From assembly GCA_900554485.1 (NCBI GenBank), contig USHO01000001.1, positions 1 through 40,128 on the forward strand: a DNA stretch of 40,128 nucleotides, given 5' to 3'. Below, piece by piece: positions 8,406-17,084 of the stretch. Position numbers and translations under genes: made by a program. The notes beneath the pieces are model-generated. The model was given only the letters and a program-made list of their open reading frames with translations. It was not told the DNA's origin and made no database searches. Source of the DNA: an uncultured Eubacteriales bacterium. GTDB lineage: Bacteria; Bacillota; Clostridia; Christensenellales; Borkfalkiaceae. Each line of letters starts with the position of its first letter. The first letter of the stretch is position 1.

Positions 8406-8433
8406 AAATGCGGTGCTTAAAGCACCGCATTTT
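8405..8433. terminator. Terminator after the small membrane protein
   Basis: A 13-bp perfect stem (8405-8417 with 8421-8433) encloses the loop TAA and is followed by Ts. The A-rich left arm lets it also work for the gerA operon, which ends at 8438 on the other strand. Confidence 0.88.
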
Positions 8434-8437
8434 TTGT

Positions 8438-9661
8438 TTATGCGCGGGTATTTCTTTCCGTCCTACATTTTATTTCTGCTTTAATTTCGACTTGCTGTAA
8501 TATATCGTCTTTATATGTGTCATAGTCGAAGAAATGATATTTATACAATTCGTCTTTTAATCCGAACAAATCGCACCCCGATGTTTTAAGTTTTTCAAAC
8601 GTCTTTTCGTAAATGCCTTTTATTTTATCTTCTGCCTGTCTTAAAACATTCTCCGGTATAGTTTCGGTAGTAAACAGTTGACCGATGTCTTCGCTTTTAT
8701 CCAGATCTTCCACATGGCATTTAAGTGTCAGTTTCACGGTAAAAACCGGCTTATTTTCTATTTTCAGCGAAAAGTGCTTTTCAGCCTCTTCGAGTCCGAG
8801 CGTCATTGCAAATTTTTTACCGTCGATTTCCGCATCGTCCAGATCGAAATAAGTATCTTTCGTTCTATGTCGTTTCATATTGAAAAACAGAGATTCCTCT
8901 TCGTCTATAATTCCGACATTGACGCCTTTGTAAAAAAGTAAAGTCGACGTGCAGTCGAAAACCTTTTCGGTTTCGGACCCGCCATCTTCGCCCTGAGAAC
9001 CGATTGGCGGAGAGCCGGATCCCGATCCGCCGTTCCCTTCGCCGACACTGTTGCTTTCGTTGCTCTTGATTTCTTTTATCAGGGGCATATATCCGCTTTC
9101 AGATTTTGAAAAATAACCTTTTGTAAAATCTTTTACGTTCGTAAACGATATGCGGTTAAGTTTGGCAATATCTTTAACCAGTATTTTTTCCAATGCGAAC
9201 GCCGGGACTGAATCCAGCGGCGTTCTGACCGATAAAACGTCTTTTGCTTTGCCTTCGCATGCGACAAGCAAAGACGAATCCGGAATTTTATCGGTTCGGT
9301 TGAAGTAATCGACGAAAGTCATGACGTCACCTTTAAGCGCGTTACTGCCGATTGCTATCAGGTTGCAGAACGACAGCAGGGGATACCAGCCCGTCGTTAC
9401 GCCTATATCGTCAATAGCATCTGCAATCGTGCCACCTTTACCCGTAACCATTGCGTCGGAATTGTCTTTTGATGCGTCCGTTGCTTGCGGAACGGCTATC
9501 TGAGCGGTAACCTCGTATTCGTTTTCGTTCTTATCTATTCCTATGGCGATTACGATCGCGGTTTTTTCTATGTCTATCAATCCGAAATTATTAGTCAGAA
9601 ATAAAATAAGAGTAAATATTATCAGTATCGGTAGAAATTGAGATCTTAAAAACTTTTTCAT
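8438..9661 (-). CDS. gerAC: Ger(x)C family spore germination protein without lipobox
   Basis: C subunit of a GerA-type germinant receptor in the spore inner membrane. The family landmarks are the segment after the N-terminal hydrophobic stretch (IDIEKTAIVIAIGIDK), the central SLLVACEG region and the C-terminal Spore_GerAC domain. A normal GerAC is a lipoprotein with a GCWD motif after the signal peptide. Here the matching place reads NNFGLIDIE with no Cys, so the protein would be held by an uncleaved helix (about residues 8-24). A Gly/Ser/Pro-rich stretch interrupts the middle of the protein (9000-9060). The start at 9661 overlaps the gerAB stop (ATGA), giving 407 residues; a longer open frame to 9727 lies inside gerAB. 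Confidence 0.87.
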   Translation of the reverse strand: MKKFLRSQFLPILIIFTLILFLTNNFGLIDIEKTAIVIAIGIDKNENEYEVTAQIAVPQATDASKDNSDAMVTGKGGTIADAIDDIGVTTGWYPLLSFCNLIAIGSNALKGDVMTFVDYFNRTDKIPDSSLLVACEGKAKDVLSVRTPLDSVPAFALEKILVKDIAKLNRISFTNVKDFTKGYFSKSESGYMPLIKEIKSNESNSVGEGNGGSGSGSPPIGSQGEDGGSETEKVFDCTSTLLFYKGVNVGIIDEEESLFFNMKRHRTKDTYFDLDDAEIDGKKFAMTLGLEEAEKHFSLKIENKPVFTVKLTLKCHVEDLDKSEDIGQLFTTETIPENVLRQAEDKIKGIYEKTFEKLKTSGCDLFGLKDELYKYHFFDYDTYKDDILQQVEIKAEIKCRTERNTRA

Positions 9662-10734
9662 TTTACTTGCCTTTTCGCGAATATCGTTATAAGCGGCAGA
9701 ACGTATGCGATTGCGAAATATCCCCATATCGCTTTCTTGCTCAGGAATCTGAATATTTCTATAAAATAATCATGCGCGACCAGCAGTGAGATAAGCGCGA
9801 TTCCGTTCACTATAAATACCGGTATCAGTTTGTTTCTAATTTCAAAAACCGTTTCCAGCGTATACGATGCGAAGACCAGCGGCGTTGCTATCGTAAACAC
9901 GCAAACAAAAGCGAATACAAAGCCCGCTATATAATCTATTCTGCCTACGCTTGAAAGCGCGACGTCGCTTTTACCCATCTGAATGGGGGAAAAATATTGT
10001 CTTTCGGTTATCGGGCCGAATTCGCCGTATAATATCATCATATATACAATCGTGACGATAGCCATCACGGCGTACGACAGCATTATTTTACGTTTATATG
10101 CTTTTTCTTTTTTGAAATTACCGATTAAAAACAGTATATAAACACCGTCGAAGTACCATACGAACGTATTTTTAGAGCCTTCCAGAATTTTTCCGAAAGG
10201 GACTCCGATCAGCGGCATTAAATTCGTCATATCGGTAAGCGGAACGGATAGGGCAAGCAGTACGACTATCCCGAACCCCGCCGCCCATACGGCTATATCC
10301 GAACACCGTGCTATCGACTTGATTCCTTTATAGCAAAAGAAACACGAAAAGAGGAAAAACGCAAGGAATGTCAGAACCGACGGCGCGGTTTCATACAGGG
10401 CGATTTCGATATAATTTTTTTGCTCCACGATAGGTATGAACGCCCTTACCATAAAGAATATGAAAAACAGAAAATAGACGATTTTAGCAAAGATTTTTCC
10501 GAAAGACGTTTCAAGAATTTCAAAGAAAGTCATTCCGTCGAATTTTTCGCTTAAAAACAGGGCGAATACGACAAATACTCCGTCGATTATGAAATTTATC
10601 AGCGCGGAAATCCATAACGCTTCGTCGGCATACTTCGCACCGAGCGCGGGCGCGACTATCATTTTCCCTATGGCGCATGACGATACTAACATGAAACATA
10701 TCTGGCGTACGCAAATATTATTTTCCTTTTGCAT
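9658..10734 (-). CDS. gerAB: GerAB-type spore germination permease
   Basis: Integral membrane B subunit of a GerA germinant receptor, of the endospore subfamily of amino acid/polyamine/organocation transporters. About ten hydrophobic segments are visible over 358 residues, beginning ICFMLVSSCAIGKMIVAPALGAKYADEA, the usual site of the first two broken helices. In the family this subunit binds the small-molecule germinant. GAGGAG lies five bases before the ATG. The start overlaps gerAA by 17 bases and the stop overlaps gerAC, so the operon is translationally coupled. The ligand cannot be read from the sequence. Confidence 0.92.
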   Translation of the reverse strand: MQKENNICVRQICFMLVSSCAIGKMIVAPALGAKYADEALWISALINFIIDGVFVVFALFLSEKFDGMTFFEILETSFGKIFAKIVYFLFFIFFMVRAFIPIVEQKNYIEIALYETAPSVLTFLAFFLFSCFFCYKGIKSIARCSDIAVWAAGFGIVVLLALSVPLTDMTNLMPLIGVPFGKILEGSKNTFVWYFDGVYILFLIGNFKKEKAYKRKIMLSYAVMAIVTIVYMMILYGEFGPITERQYFSPIQMGKSDVALSSVGRIDYIAGFVFAFVCVFTIATPLVFASYTLETVFEIRNKLIPVFIVNGIALISLLVAHDYFIEIFRFLSKKAIWGYFAIAYVLPLITIFAKRQVK

Positions 10735-12157
10735 TTTGTCTCCTCTTGTTCTTTGGCTTTAACGCCTCGGGGCGTAACGGCATAGACGTGGCGTCCGACA
10801 TATAAATGCCGTCCTGCAAATCGTTCAGAATAAGCGGCGAGTACGGCGCGGCGTAAGGTACGCCGTAGTTTTCCGTCGTACATAAATAACATACAAGAAA
10901 AGCCTCTATAAGTACGATTCCGTATCCTCCGACAGATCCCGCGACGATAAGCACGACGAATCTTAAGAGCGAAGTCGTTTCTGTAAGTTCCGGAACGGTA
11001 TAAATACTGATGCCTGACATTGCCATGATAAGCAGAGAGGGCGTAGACACAAGCCCCGCGTTTACGGCGGTTTCGCCGAGCACAAGAGCGCCTACGATTG
11101 CTAATGCCATACCGACGTATTTCGGCATTCGGATGCTTGTTTCGTTAAGTATCTCGAATATCAGCAGGATAAAGAACATTTCAAGGCTTGGCGACAGCGG
11201 TATGCCTTTGATGCTGTTTACTATCGTCAGCAGAAAATTCAACGGTATAAGTTGCAGGTGAAACAATTCCGCCGCGACGAAAAGTCCGGGGAGAAATACC
11301 GAAAAGAAAATCGCGAAAACTCTCAGTGTTCTTACCAGGTTTGCGCGGTAATGTGAAATATAATAATCCTCTGCGGTCTGAAAGTCTTCGATCAGCATAT
11401 ACGGCAGCGTCAGCGCAAACGGTGAACCGTCCACCAGTATTCCGACTCTTCCTTCCAGCATTCTTTCGATTAAAACGTCGGGGCGTTCCGTAGAACCTAT
11501 TTGCTTGAACAGGGAATTTTTACGTTCGTTAAGCATCTTTGTAAGGTATGAACTGTCGGGTATTCCGTCTATGTCTATACTTTGTAATTTCTTGCGTATT
11601 TTATCAGTGAGTTTATCGTCGGTGATGCCGTCGATCGACATAAGCGCGACAGCCGTCGAAGTGTACTTTCCGACCTGCAGCATTTCTATTTTCAACGATG
11701 GGGTTTTAAGGTATCGTCTTACTAAACTCAGGTTTGTTTTTATCGATTCGATAAACCCGTTTCTCGGTCCTCTTATCGCGAGTTCGGTCGGAGGTTCCGC
11801 TATCGCGCGCACGTCGAACTTTTTAAGATCTACCGTTATTCCGCCGATTTTTCCGTCGATAAGTATAAGTGTCGAACCCTGCAGAATTTCGTCTGCGGCT
11901 GCTTTGATTTCGTCGACCTGTTTAATGTTTGCGGAAGTTATTTTTTTTGCGATTGATTTCATTCCGCCCGAGATTTTCGATGATTTCAACGGTGACAAAA
12001 CTTCCAGCCCGAGCATTTCTCTGTCGGTTATCGAATCGACATACACGGCAAGCGCGTCTTTACTTCCGACGACAAAATCGAAAAATATAACGTCGTCCGA
12101 CGGCAACAATGCTTTCAGCACTTTTTTATTCTGCATAAGCGACTTGGAAATTTTCAT
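10718..12157 (-). CDS. gerAA: GerAA-type spore germination receptor subunit
   Basis: A subunit of the GerA-type germinant receptor, found in the spore inner membrane. The soluble N-terminal domain (about 1-250, including SSYLTKMLNERKNSLFKQIGSTERPDVLIERMLEGRVGILVDGSPFALTLP) is typical of GerA. Several membrane helices follow (about 255-440, with VFLPGLFVAAELFHLQLIP and PKYVGMALAIVGALVLGETAV), then a short basic tail. At 479 residues it is close to family size. It is first in a coupled gerAA-AB-AC operon. The ribosome binding site is weak (GGAA about 11 bases upstream). A possible sporulation-type promoter lies at 12184-12212. Confidence 0.94.
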   Translation of the reverse strand: MKISKSLMQNKKVLKALLPSDDVIFFDFVVGSKDALAVYVDSITDREMLGLEVLSPLKSSKISGGMKSIAKKITSANIKQVDEIKAAADEILQGSTLILIDGKIGGITVDLKKFDVRAIAEPPTELAIRGPRNGFIESIKTNLSLVRRYLKTPSLKIEMLQVGKYTSTAVALMSIDGITDDKLTDKIRKKLQSIDIDGIPDSSYLTKMLNERKNSLFKQIGSTERPDVLIERMLEGRVGILVDGSPFALTLPYMLIEDFQTAEDYYISHYRANLVRTLRVFAIFFSVFLPGLFVAAELFHLQLIPLNFLLTIVNSIKGIPLSPSLEMFFILLIFEILNETSIRMPKYVGMALAIVGALVLGETAVNAGLVSTPSLLIMAMSGISIYTVPELTETTSLLRFVVLIVAGSVGGYGIVLIEAFLVCYLCTTENYGVPYAAPYSPLILNDLQDGIYMSDATSMPLRPEALKPKNKRRQNAKGK

Positions 12158-12183
12158 ACGATAAGTATTCCGAAACGTAAAAT

Positions 12184-12212
12184 TATTATGTAGATTTTAT
12201 ATAAAATTTCGC
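12184..12212 (-). promoter_or_regulatory. Possible sigma-G-type promoter for gerA operon
   Basis: On the minus strand CATAATA (12190-12184) matches the sigma-G -10 pattern CATnnTA. A partial -35, GCGAA (12212-12208), lies 17 bases upstream. It would start the message about 20 bases before gerAA. gerA operons are normally forespore-expressed, which fits, but the -35 match is poor. Confidence 0.35.
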
Positions 12213-12226
12213 AAAAGGAAAAAACG

Positions 12227-12266
12227 CGTTATAAGTCTTGACTTATAACGGCGGTCGTCTTAAAAT
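12227..12266 (+). promoter_or_regulatory. Promoter with perfect 11-2-11 operator palindrome
   Basis: The arms CGTTATAAGTC (12227-12237) and GACTTATAACG (12240-12250) are perfect inverted repeats separated by TT. The -35 TTGACT (12238-12243) lies inside the palindrome, and the -10 TAAAAT (12261-12266) follows after 17 bases. A dimeric repressor binding here would block RNA polymerase. No regulator gene adjoins the sugar kinase/MFS pair that it controls. Confidence 0.78.
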
Positions 12267-12285
12267 TGTGCAAAAGGAGAATTTT

Positions 12286-13374
12286 ATGGATTTCAGAAAT
12301 TTATTGTCGAATTTTTCGATTAAAGGCGAATTTGTCGATTGCGAGCCCTACGGCAGCGGACTTATTAACAGAACCTATGTTGCCGTATATAACGAAAACG
12401 GTAAAAAAGTGAGATATATAGTTCAGCGTATAAACACCAATCTGTTCAAAAACGTCGACGGACTTATGAACAACATTAAACTCGTTACCGAATTCAATCG
12501 TGCCGAGATCGTCGCAAGAGGCGGAAATCCCGACAGGGAGAGTCTTACGCTTGTAATGACCAAAAGCGGAGATACTTATTATCGTACCGTGGAAGGCGAT
12601 TGCTATCGCGTTTACGTTTTCATAGAAGGTGCAAAGGGGTATGACGTAGTCGAGAAACCCGAGCATTTTTACGAGAGCGCGGTTGCATTCGGTAAGTTTG
12701 CCATGCTTTTGGACAGATTCGACAGCAGTAAACTTTTTGAGGTCCTGCCCGATTTCCACAACACCGTCAAGAGGTTTGCCAATTTCAAAAAGTCGCTTGC
12801 CGAAGATAAGTTCGACAGAGCGAAAGACGTAAAAAAAGAAATAGAATTCGCTCTTGCGCACGAAAAAATCACCCATACTATAGTCGATCTTCTCGGGTGC
12901 GGAAAAATGCCGCAGAGAGTGACCCATAACGACACTAAGTTAAACAACGTGCTTATAGATACCGAAACCGATAAGGCGGTTTGCGTAATCGATCTCGATA
13001 CGATGATGCCGGGCAGTATATGCTATGACTTCGGTGATTCTATCAGGTTCGGTTGTAATCCGTGTCTCGAAGATACACCCGAAACCGAAAAAGTGATATT
13101 CGATATGAATCTGTTTGAAACGTATACCAAAGGATATCTCAGCGTGTTCGGCGATACAATAACGGATATAGAAAGACAAAATTTACCTATGGGTGCTATA
13201 TTGATGACGTATGAGTGCGGCATAAGATTTTTGACCGATTATCTCGACGGTGACGTTTATTTCCGTAAGACGAGAGAAGGGCAGAATATAGACAGAACGC
13301 GTTCTCAGTTCAAACTCGTCGCGGATATGGAGAGCAGATACGACGAAATGCTTGCCATAGTAAATAAGTATTGA
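12286..13374 (+). CDS. NahK-like sugar 1-kinase (phosphotransferase family)
   Basis: Kinase of the aminoglycoside phosphotransferase fold, closest in motif pattern to N-acetylhexosamine 1-kinase (NahK), which makes GlcNAc-1-P or GalNAc-1-P from free sugars. Visible motifs: nucleotide loop GSGLINRTY (23-31), catalytic loop HNDTKLNN with Asp216, and metal-binding DLDTMMPG with Asp236/238, followed by YDFGDSIRFG. The 362-residue length fits NahK (about 360). ATG 12286 is chosen for its AGGAG six bases upstream; the open frame extends to 12238 within the operator. The next gene is an MFS transporter, suggesting uptake plus phosphorylation. The substrate is inferred, not shown; homoserine or methylthioribose kinase-like activity cannot be excluded. 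Confidence 0.85.
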   Translation: MDFRNLLSNFSIKGEFVDCEPYGSGLINRTYVAVYNENGKKVRYIVQRINTNLFKNVDGLMNNIKLVTEFNRAEIVARGGNPDRESLTLVMTKSGDTYYRTVEGDCYRVYVFIEGAKGYDVVEKPEHFYESAVAFGKFAMLLDRFDSSKLFEVLPDFHNTVKRFANFKKSLAEDKFDRAKDVKKEIEFALAHEKITHTIVDLLGCGKMPQRVTHNDTKLNNVLIDTETDKAVCVIDLDTMMPGSICYDFGDSIRFGCNPCLEDTPETEKVIFDMNLFETYTKGYLSVFGDTITDIERQNLPMGAILMTYECGIRFLTDYLDGDVYFRKTREGQNIDRTRSQFKLVADMESRYDEMLAIVNKY

Positions 13375-13423
13375 TAATATTTAAGGATTTTTCAGAGGTA
13401 TAAACGACCGACATTGATTTAGT

Positions 13424-14698
13424 ATGGCAGACAGAATAGAAAACAGAAAAAAAACGGTCGATAAACGGCAGATGCTTTTAGTCGCTCTTTGTTGGGCGAT
13501 ATATACGGCAAGTTATTTGGGCAAATATTGTTACAGCGCGAACATTTCGGTTATAAGATCGTATTTTGCGGTAGATAAAGCCGCCGCGGGACTTGTAGGA
13601 ACATGCTTTTTCTTCGCATACGGTGCGGGGCAGGTTATAAACGGAATATTCTGCAAGAAATATCACGTTTATTTCGTTGTGTTGGGAGCGTTGCTTGCGT
13701 CGGCATGTTGCAATGCCATAATGGCGTTTTGCGATAATTTTGCGATTTTCAAATATGTTTGGTTTATTAACGGAGCGACGCTGTCTGTCCTGTGGCCGAC
13801 ACTGATCAGATTGTTGTCCGAAAATCTGTCCGACGACTATTGTCCTAAAGCGGTGGTCGTTATGGGAACGTCGGTCGCAGTCGGTACATTCGTGACATAT
13901 GGTATATCAGCGCTGTTCAACGCCGTAATAAACAACTCGTCAAGTTATAAATATGCATTTTACGTTGCGATAGTCGCATTGCCGATGCTCGCGGTTCTCT
14001 GGGCGACGTCTTATAGAAAACTCGTCGTAAAAACCGATAAATCCGCTGCGGGAACATCTGCCGTCGGAATGCAGGATCTCGGCAACGAGAAAAAGAAGAC
14101 GAGCGGGGCGTTGCTTATGACGATAATCGTCCTTGCATTGTTTGCGGTGGTAACTAATCTGGTAAAAGACGGACTTACCACATGGATACCGCAAATTTTA
14201 TCGGATATATACGCAATGCCCGACTTTTTAAGTATACTTCTGACGTTGTTGTTACCCGTGTTGGCATTATTCGGAACGGCTCTCGCCGTGGCGATGAATA
14301 AAAAAATCAAAGATATAGTTAATCTGTGCGCTCTTGCGTTTGCCGTAATTACCGTGTTGATAGCGATAGTAATAGCGGCTGTAAATACCGGCGCGGCTAT
14401 AATGTTGATATGTTTGTCGCTTGTTTCGCTGATGACGTCGGCTGTCAACAATGCCGTTACCAGTATGTTTCCGCTTTACTATAAAGAGCAACTCAATTCG
14501 GGTCTGGTTGCAGGCGTTCTTAACGGTTTTTGCTATATAGGCAGTACTATCAGTTCGTATGGTCTGGGTGCTTTGGCAGACGGCGTCGGTTGGAATGCCG
14601 TATTCGAGCTTTTGGCATCGGCAAGCGCATTCTGCGTGGTTCTTGCCGCCATACGGATTTTGGTTGCGAATATAAAAAAGAAAAAGAATAAATTGTAA
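13424..14698 (+). CDS. MFS transporter, GlpT/UhpC-like
   Basis: Major facilitator protein of 424 residues with about 12 hydrophobic segments and a central charged loop (about 205-225). The N-terminal stretch YTASYLGKYCYSANISVI and FFFAYGAGQVINGIFCKKY resembles the organophosphate:phosphate antiporter branch. An in-frame TGA at 13415 fixes the start at or after ATG 13424. No good Shine-Dalgarno lies close by, so expression may depend on coupling with the kinase gene 49 bases upstream. It is co-transcribed with the NahK-like kinase and followed by a terminator, so a sugar or sugar-phosphate substrate is likely but unproven. Confidence 0.86.
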   Translation: MADRIENRKKTVDKRQMLLVALCWAIYTASYLGKYCYSANISVIRSYFAVDKAAAGLVGTCFFFAYGAGQVINGIFCKKYHVYFVVLGALLASACCNAIMAFCDNFAIFKYVWFINGATLSVLWPTLIRLLSENLSDDYCPKAVVVMGTSVAVGTFVTYGISALFNAVINNSSSYKYAFYVAIVALPMLAVLWATSYRKLVVKTDKSAAGTSAVGMQDLGNEKKKTSGALLMTIIVLALFAVVTNLVKDGLTTWIPQILSDIYAMPDFLSILLTLLLPVLALFGTALAVAMNKKIKDIVNLCALAFAVITVLIAIVIAAVNTGAAIMLICLSLVSLMTSAVNNAVTSMFPLYYKEQLNSGLVAGVLNGFCYIGSTISSYGLGALADGVGWNAVFELLASASAFCVVLAAIRILVANIKKKKNKL

Positions 14699-14723
14699 TA
14701 TAGTTGTTTGTATATGATACATG

Positions 14724-14757
14724 AGGTTTACGGTTTAATCCCGTAAGCCTTTTTTTT
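14724..14757 (+). terminator. Terminator after the kinase/MFS operon
   Basis: A 10-bp stem (AGGTTTACGG at 14724-14733 with CCGTAAGCCT at 14741-14750, one G-U pair) and a 7-base loop are followed directly by seven Ts. Confidence 0.88.
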
Positions 14758-14773
14758 CATCAGAAAAACACAT

Positions 14774-14831
14774 CGATAATTTATTATCGTCATAAAATTA
14801 TATATAATAATAGACATTCTAAAATTAGAAT
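14774..14831 (+). promoter_or_regulatory. marR promoter with two 7-2-7 palindromes
   Basis: Two perfect palindromes flank a TATAAT -10 box (14803-14808). CGATAAT-TT-ATTATCG (14774-14789) covers the -35 position, and ATTCTAA-AA-TTAGAAT (14816-14831) covers the expected start point. The -35 itself (TTATTA, 16-base spacing) is poor. MarR proteins usually repress their own operon from such sites. The downstream palindrome is the better operator candidate. Confidence 0.6.
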
Positions 14832-14854
14832 ATTTTTAAGGAGGCAATACCGAT

Positions 14855-15322
14855 ATGAATTTTCAGCCGGCGAAAATGTTCGATAATGCAAATAAAACAG
14901 TTGAGGCGTATCATGCGGCGTTGCAACCGCTTTGTAAAGATACGGGAATTCCGCCGCTAGCCTTGGATATTTTGCTTTATCTGGCGAATAATCCGGAACG
15001 AGCAACGGCGAAAGACGCTTGTAAAATCCGGGGGTTCAAATCCGGGATCGTTTCCGTGCATATAGAGCGGCTTGTTGCCGGAGGATTGATCGAAAGGAGT
15101 CCTGCGCCTGAAGACAGACGACGAATATTGTTGAAAGTTACGCCCGCCGCTACGCCGATTATCGAAAAGGGCAGAATAATTCAGAAAGAGTTTTATGCGC
15201 GTACGCTTAAAGGTGTCGGCGAAGACGAAATTAAGGCGCTCCGCGCAACAATGTCTAAAATCGAACGCAACGTAGACGAGATAATTGCAGGTAAACGAAG
15301 AGAGGAAGAGGGCAATGTTTAA
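14855..15322 (+). CDS. MarR-family transcriptional regulator
   Basis: Winged-helix regulator of 155 residues. The DNA-binding part runs about 35-105 (ALDILLYLANNPERATAKDACKIR, then SVHIERLVAGGLIERSPAPEDRRRILLKVTPAA, with the typical wing EDRRR). Flanking N- and C-terminal helices would form the dimer interface. AAGGAGG at 14838-14844 precedes the ATG. The stop overlaps the first ABC gene by 8 bases, so it is the leading gene of the exporter operon and probably represses it until a ligand, perhaps an exported drug, binds. A perfect palindrome lies in the 5' leader. Confidence 0.92.
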   Translation: MNFQPAKMFDNANKTVEAYHAALQPLCKDTGIPPLALDILLYLANNPERATAKDACKIRGFKSGIVSVHIERLVAGGLIERSPAPEDRRRILLKVTPAATPIIEKGRIIQKEFYARTLKGVGEDEIKALRATMSKIERNVDEIIAGKRREEEGNV

Positions 15323-17069
15323 GTTGTTGAAAAGTATGCGACCGAAAGAGATTATAATGGCGATGATATGCGTTGTATTTGTCGTCGGGCAGGTTTATTT
15401 CGATTTACGACTGCCTGATTTTATGACCGAACTCACGACGTTGATAAAGACATCGGGCGCAACGGATGCGATAGTACACGTCGGGCTTAAGATGCTCGGG
15501 TGTACGCTTGTAAGCGCGATTCTGGCTATAATGTGCGGTTATCTTGCCGCACGGACGGCATCGGGTTTCAGTTTTACCGTGCGTGAGAAGATTTTCAGAC
15601 GCGTTATAGATCTCGATAAAGAGAAAATGCAGGATTTTTCCGTGCCGAGCCTTATAACCAGAACGACTAACGACGTTACTCAGATTCAGATGATCGTAGC
15701 TATGGGGTTACAGATGATGATTAAAGCCCCGATAATGGCTGTCTGGGCGGTAATAAAAATACTCGGTAAAAGTTGGGAATTGTCCGCTGTTACCGCGGCT
15801 TTCGTAATAGTTATCTGTGTGACCGTTTTCATGGTAATGTCGATATGTATACCTAGGTTTCGTAAAGTTCAGCAGGCCACCGATAAAATCAACCGTGTGG
15901 CGCGCGAAAATCTTACCGGCATAAATGTCGTGCACGCGTTCAACGCCGAAGATTATCAGAATGCCAAATTTGATAAACCGAGTAAGGAAATGTTCGATCT
16001 TCAGATGAAAAATCAGAAGATGTTCGCGCTTATAAATCCCGTGATGACACTCGGAATGAGCGGTCTTACGCTTGCGATATACTGGGTTGGCGCAGCGTTG
16101 TTAAACAATATTTCTGTTGCCGATACGGCGGCGAGGATGTCGTTTTTCAGCGAAATTCTTGCATTCAGCACTTATGCGACGTATATTGTTATGTCGTTTA
16201 TGATGCTGGTTATGATATTTATGATGTTTCCGCAGGCTCAGGTTTCTGCCGAGCGTATAAACGAAGTGTTATCGGCAGAGTCGTCGATAAAAGACGGTTC
16301 GGCGGGAATTTCCGACGAATCGGGGACCGTCGAGTTCAGAAACGTATCGTTCAGATATCCTGGTTCGGGTGAAGACGAACTTTCAAACGTCAGTTTCAAA
16401 GTAGACAAGGGCGAAACGCTTGCGATAATCGGTGCTACCGGGTCGGGTAAAACAACGCTCGTAAGTCTTATTCCGAGAACGTACGATGCAACCGGCGGCG
16501 AAGTGTTGGTTGACGGTCTGAACGTAAAGGATTATAAGTCGTCGGATCTTCTGAATAAAATCGGTTTCGCCACACAGAAAGCCGCGCTTTTTTCGGGTTC
16601 TGTCAAAGATAACGTATTTTTCGGCGAAAGCGCAACCGACTTTGACGATGCCGATTTAAGTGAGGCGATAGAAGTTTCGCAGTCGAAAGAGTTTGTCGAT
16701 AAATTACCCGGGGAATCTGACTATAAGATAGCGCAACTGGGCAGAAACGTGTCGGGCGGGCAGAAACAGAGACTTTCCATTGCCAGAGCATTGGCGAGAA
16801 AACCGGAAATACTCGTCTTCGACGATTCGTTTTCGGCTCTTGATTATCGTACGGACGCTAAATTACGCGGTGAACTGAATGAAAAATTCGGAGAGACCAC
16901 CAAGATAATAGTCGCTCAACGTGTCGGGACAATCAGACATGCGGATAAAATCCTTGTTCTGGATAAAGGCGAAGTCGTCGGTTACGGGACGCATGATGCG
17001 CTTATGAGTGATTGCGAAGTTTATCGTGAAATAGCCGAGTCGCAGTTAAGCGCGGCTGAACTTGCATAA
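15315..17069 (+). CDS. ABC exporter half-transporter A (degenerate-site subunit)
   Basis: Membrane-NBD fusion of 584 residues: six helices (about 10-310) and one ATPase domain (about 338-580). Walker A GATGSGKTT is at 373-381 and signature VSGGQ at 479-483. The catalytic Glu after Walker B is Asp504 (LVFDD) and the switch His is Gln535 (VAQR). This pattern marks the subunit contributing the non-hydrolysing site in heterodimeric exporters such as LmrCD, BmrCD and TM287/288. Its intact signature would complete the active site of the partner encoded next. ATG 15315 is used, with GGAAGAGG upstream; earlier in-frame codons lie inside marR. The substrate is unknown; multidrug or lipid export is likely. 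Confidence 0.93.
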   Translation: MFKLLKSMRPKEIIMAMICVVFVVGQVYFDLRLPDFMTELTTLIKTSGATDAIVHVGLKMLGCTLVSAILAIMCGYLAARTASGFSFTVREKIFRRVIDLDKEKMQDFSVPSLITRTTNDVTQIQMIVAMGLQMMIKAPIMAVWAVIKILGKSWELSAVTAAFVIVICVTVFMVMSICIPRFRKVQQATDKINRVARENLTGINVVHAFNAEDYQNAKFDKPSKEMFDLQMKNQKMFALINPVMTLGMSGLTLAIYWVGAALLNNISVADTAARMSFFSEILAFSTYATYIVMSFMMLVMIFMMFPQAQVSAERINEVLSAESSIKDGSAGISDESGTVEFRNVSFRYPGSGEDELSNVSFKVDKGETLAIIGATGSGKTTLVSLIPRTYDATGGEVLVDGLNVKDYKSSDLLNKIGFATQKAALFSGSVKDNVFFGESATDFDDADLSEAIEVSQSKEFVDKLPGESDYKIAQLGRNVSGGQKQRLSIARALARKPEILVFDDSFSALDYRTDAKLRGELNEKFGETTKIIVAQRVGTIRHADKILVLDKGEVVGYGTHDALMSDCEVYREIAESQLSAAELA

Positions 17070-17084
17070 GGCGAGGTGATTTAT

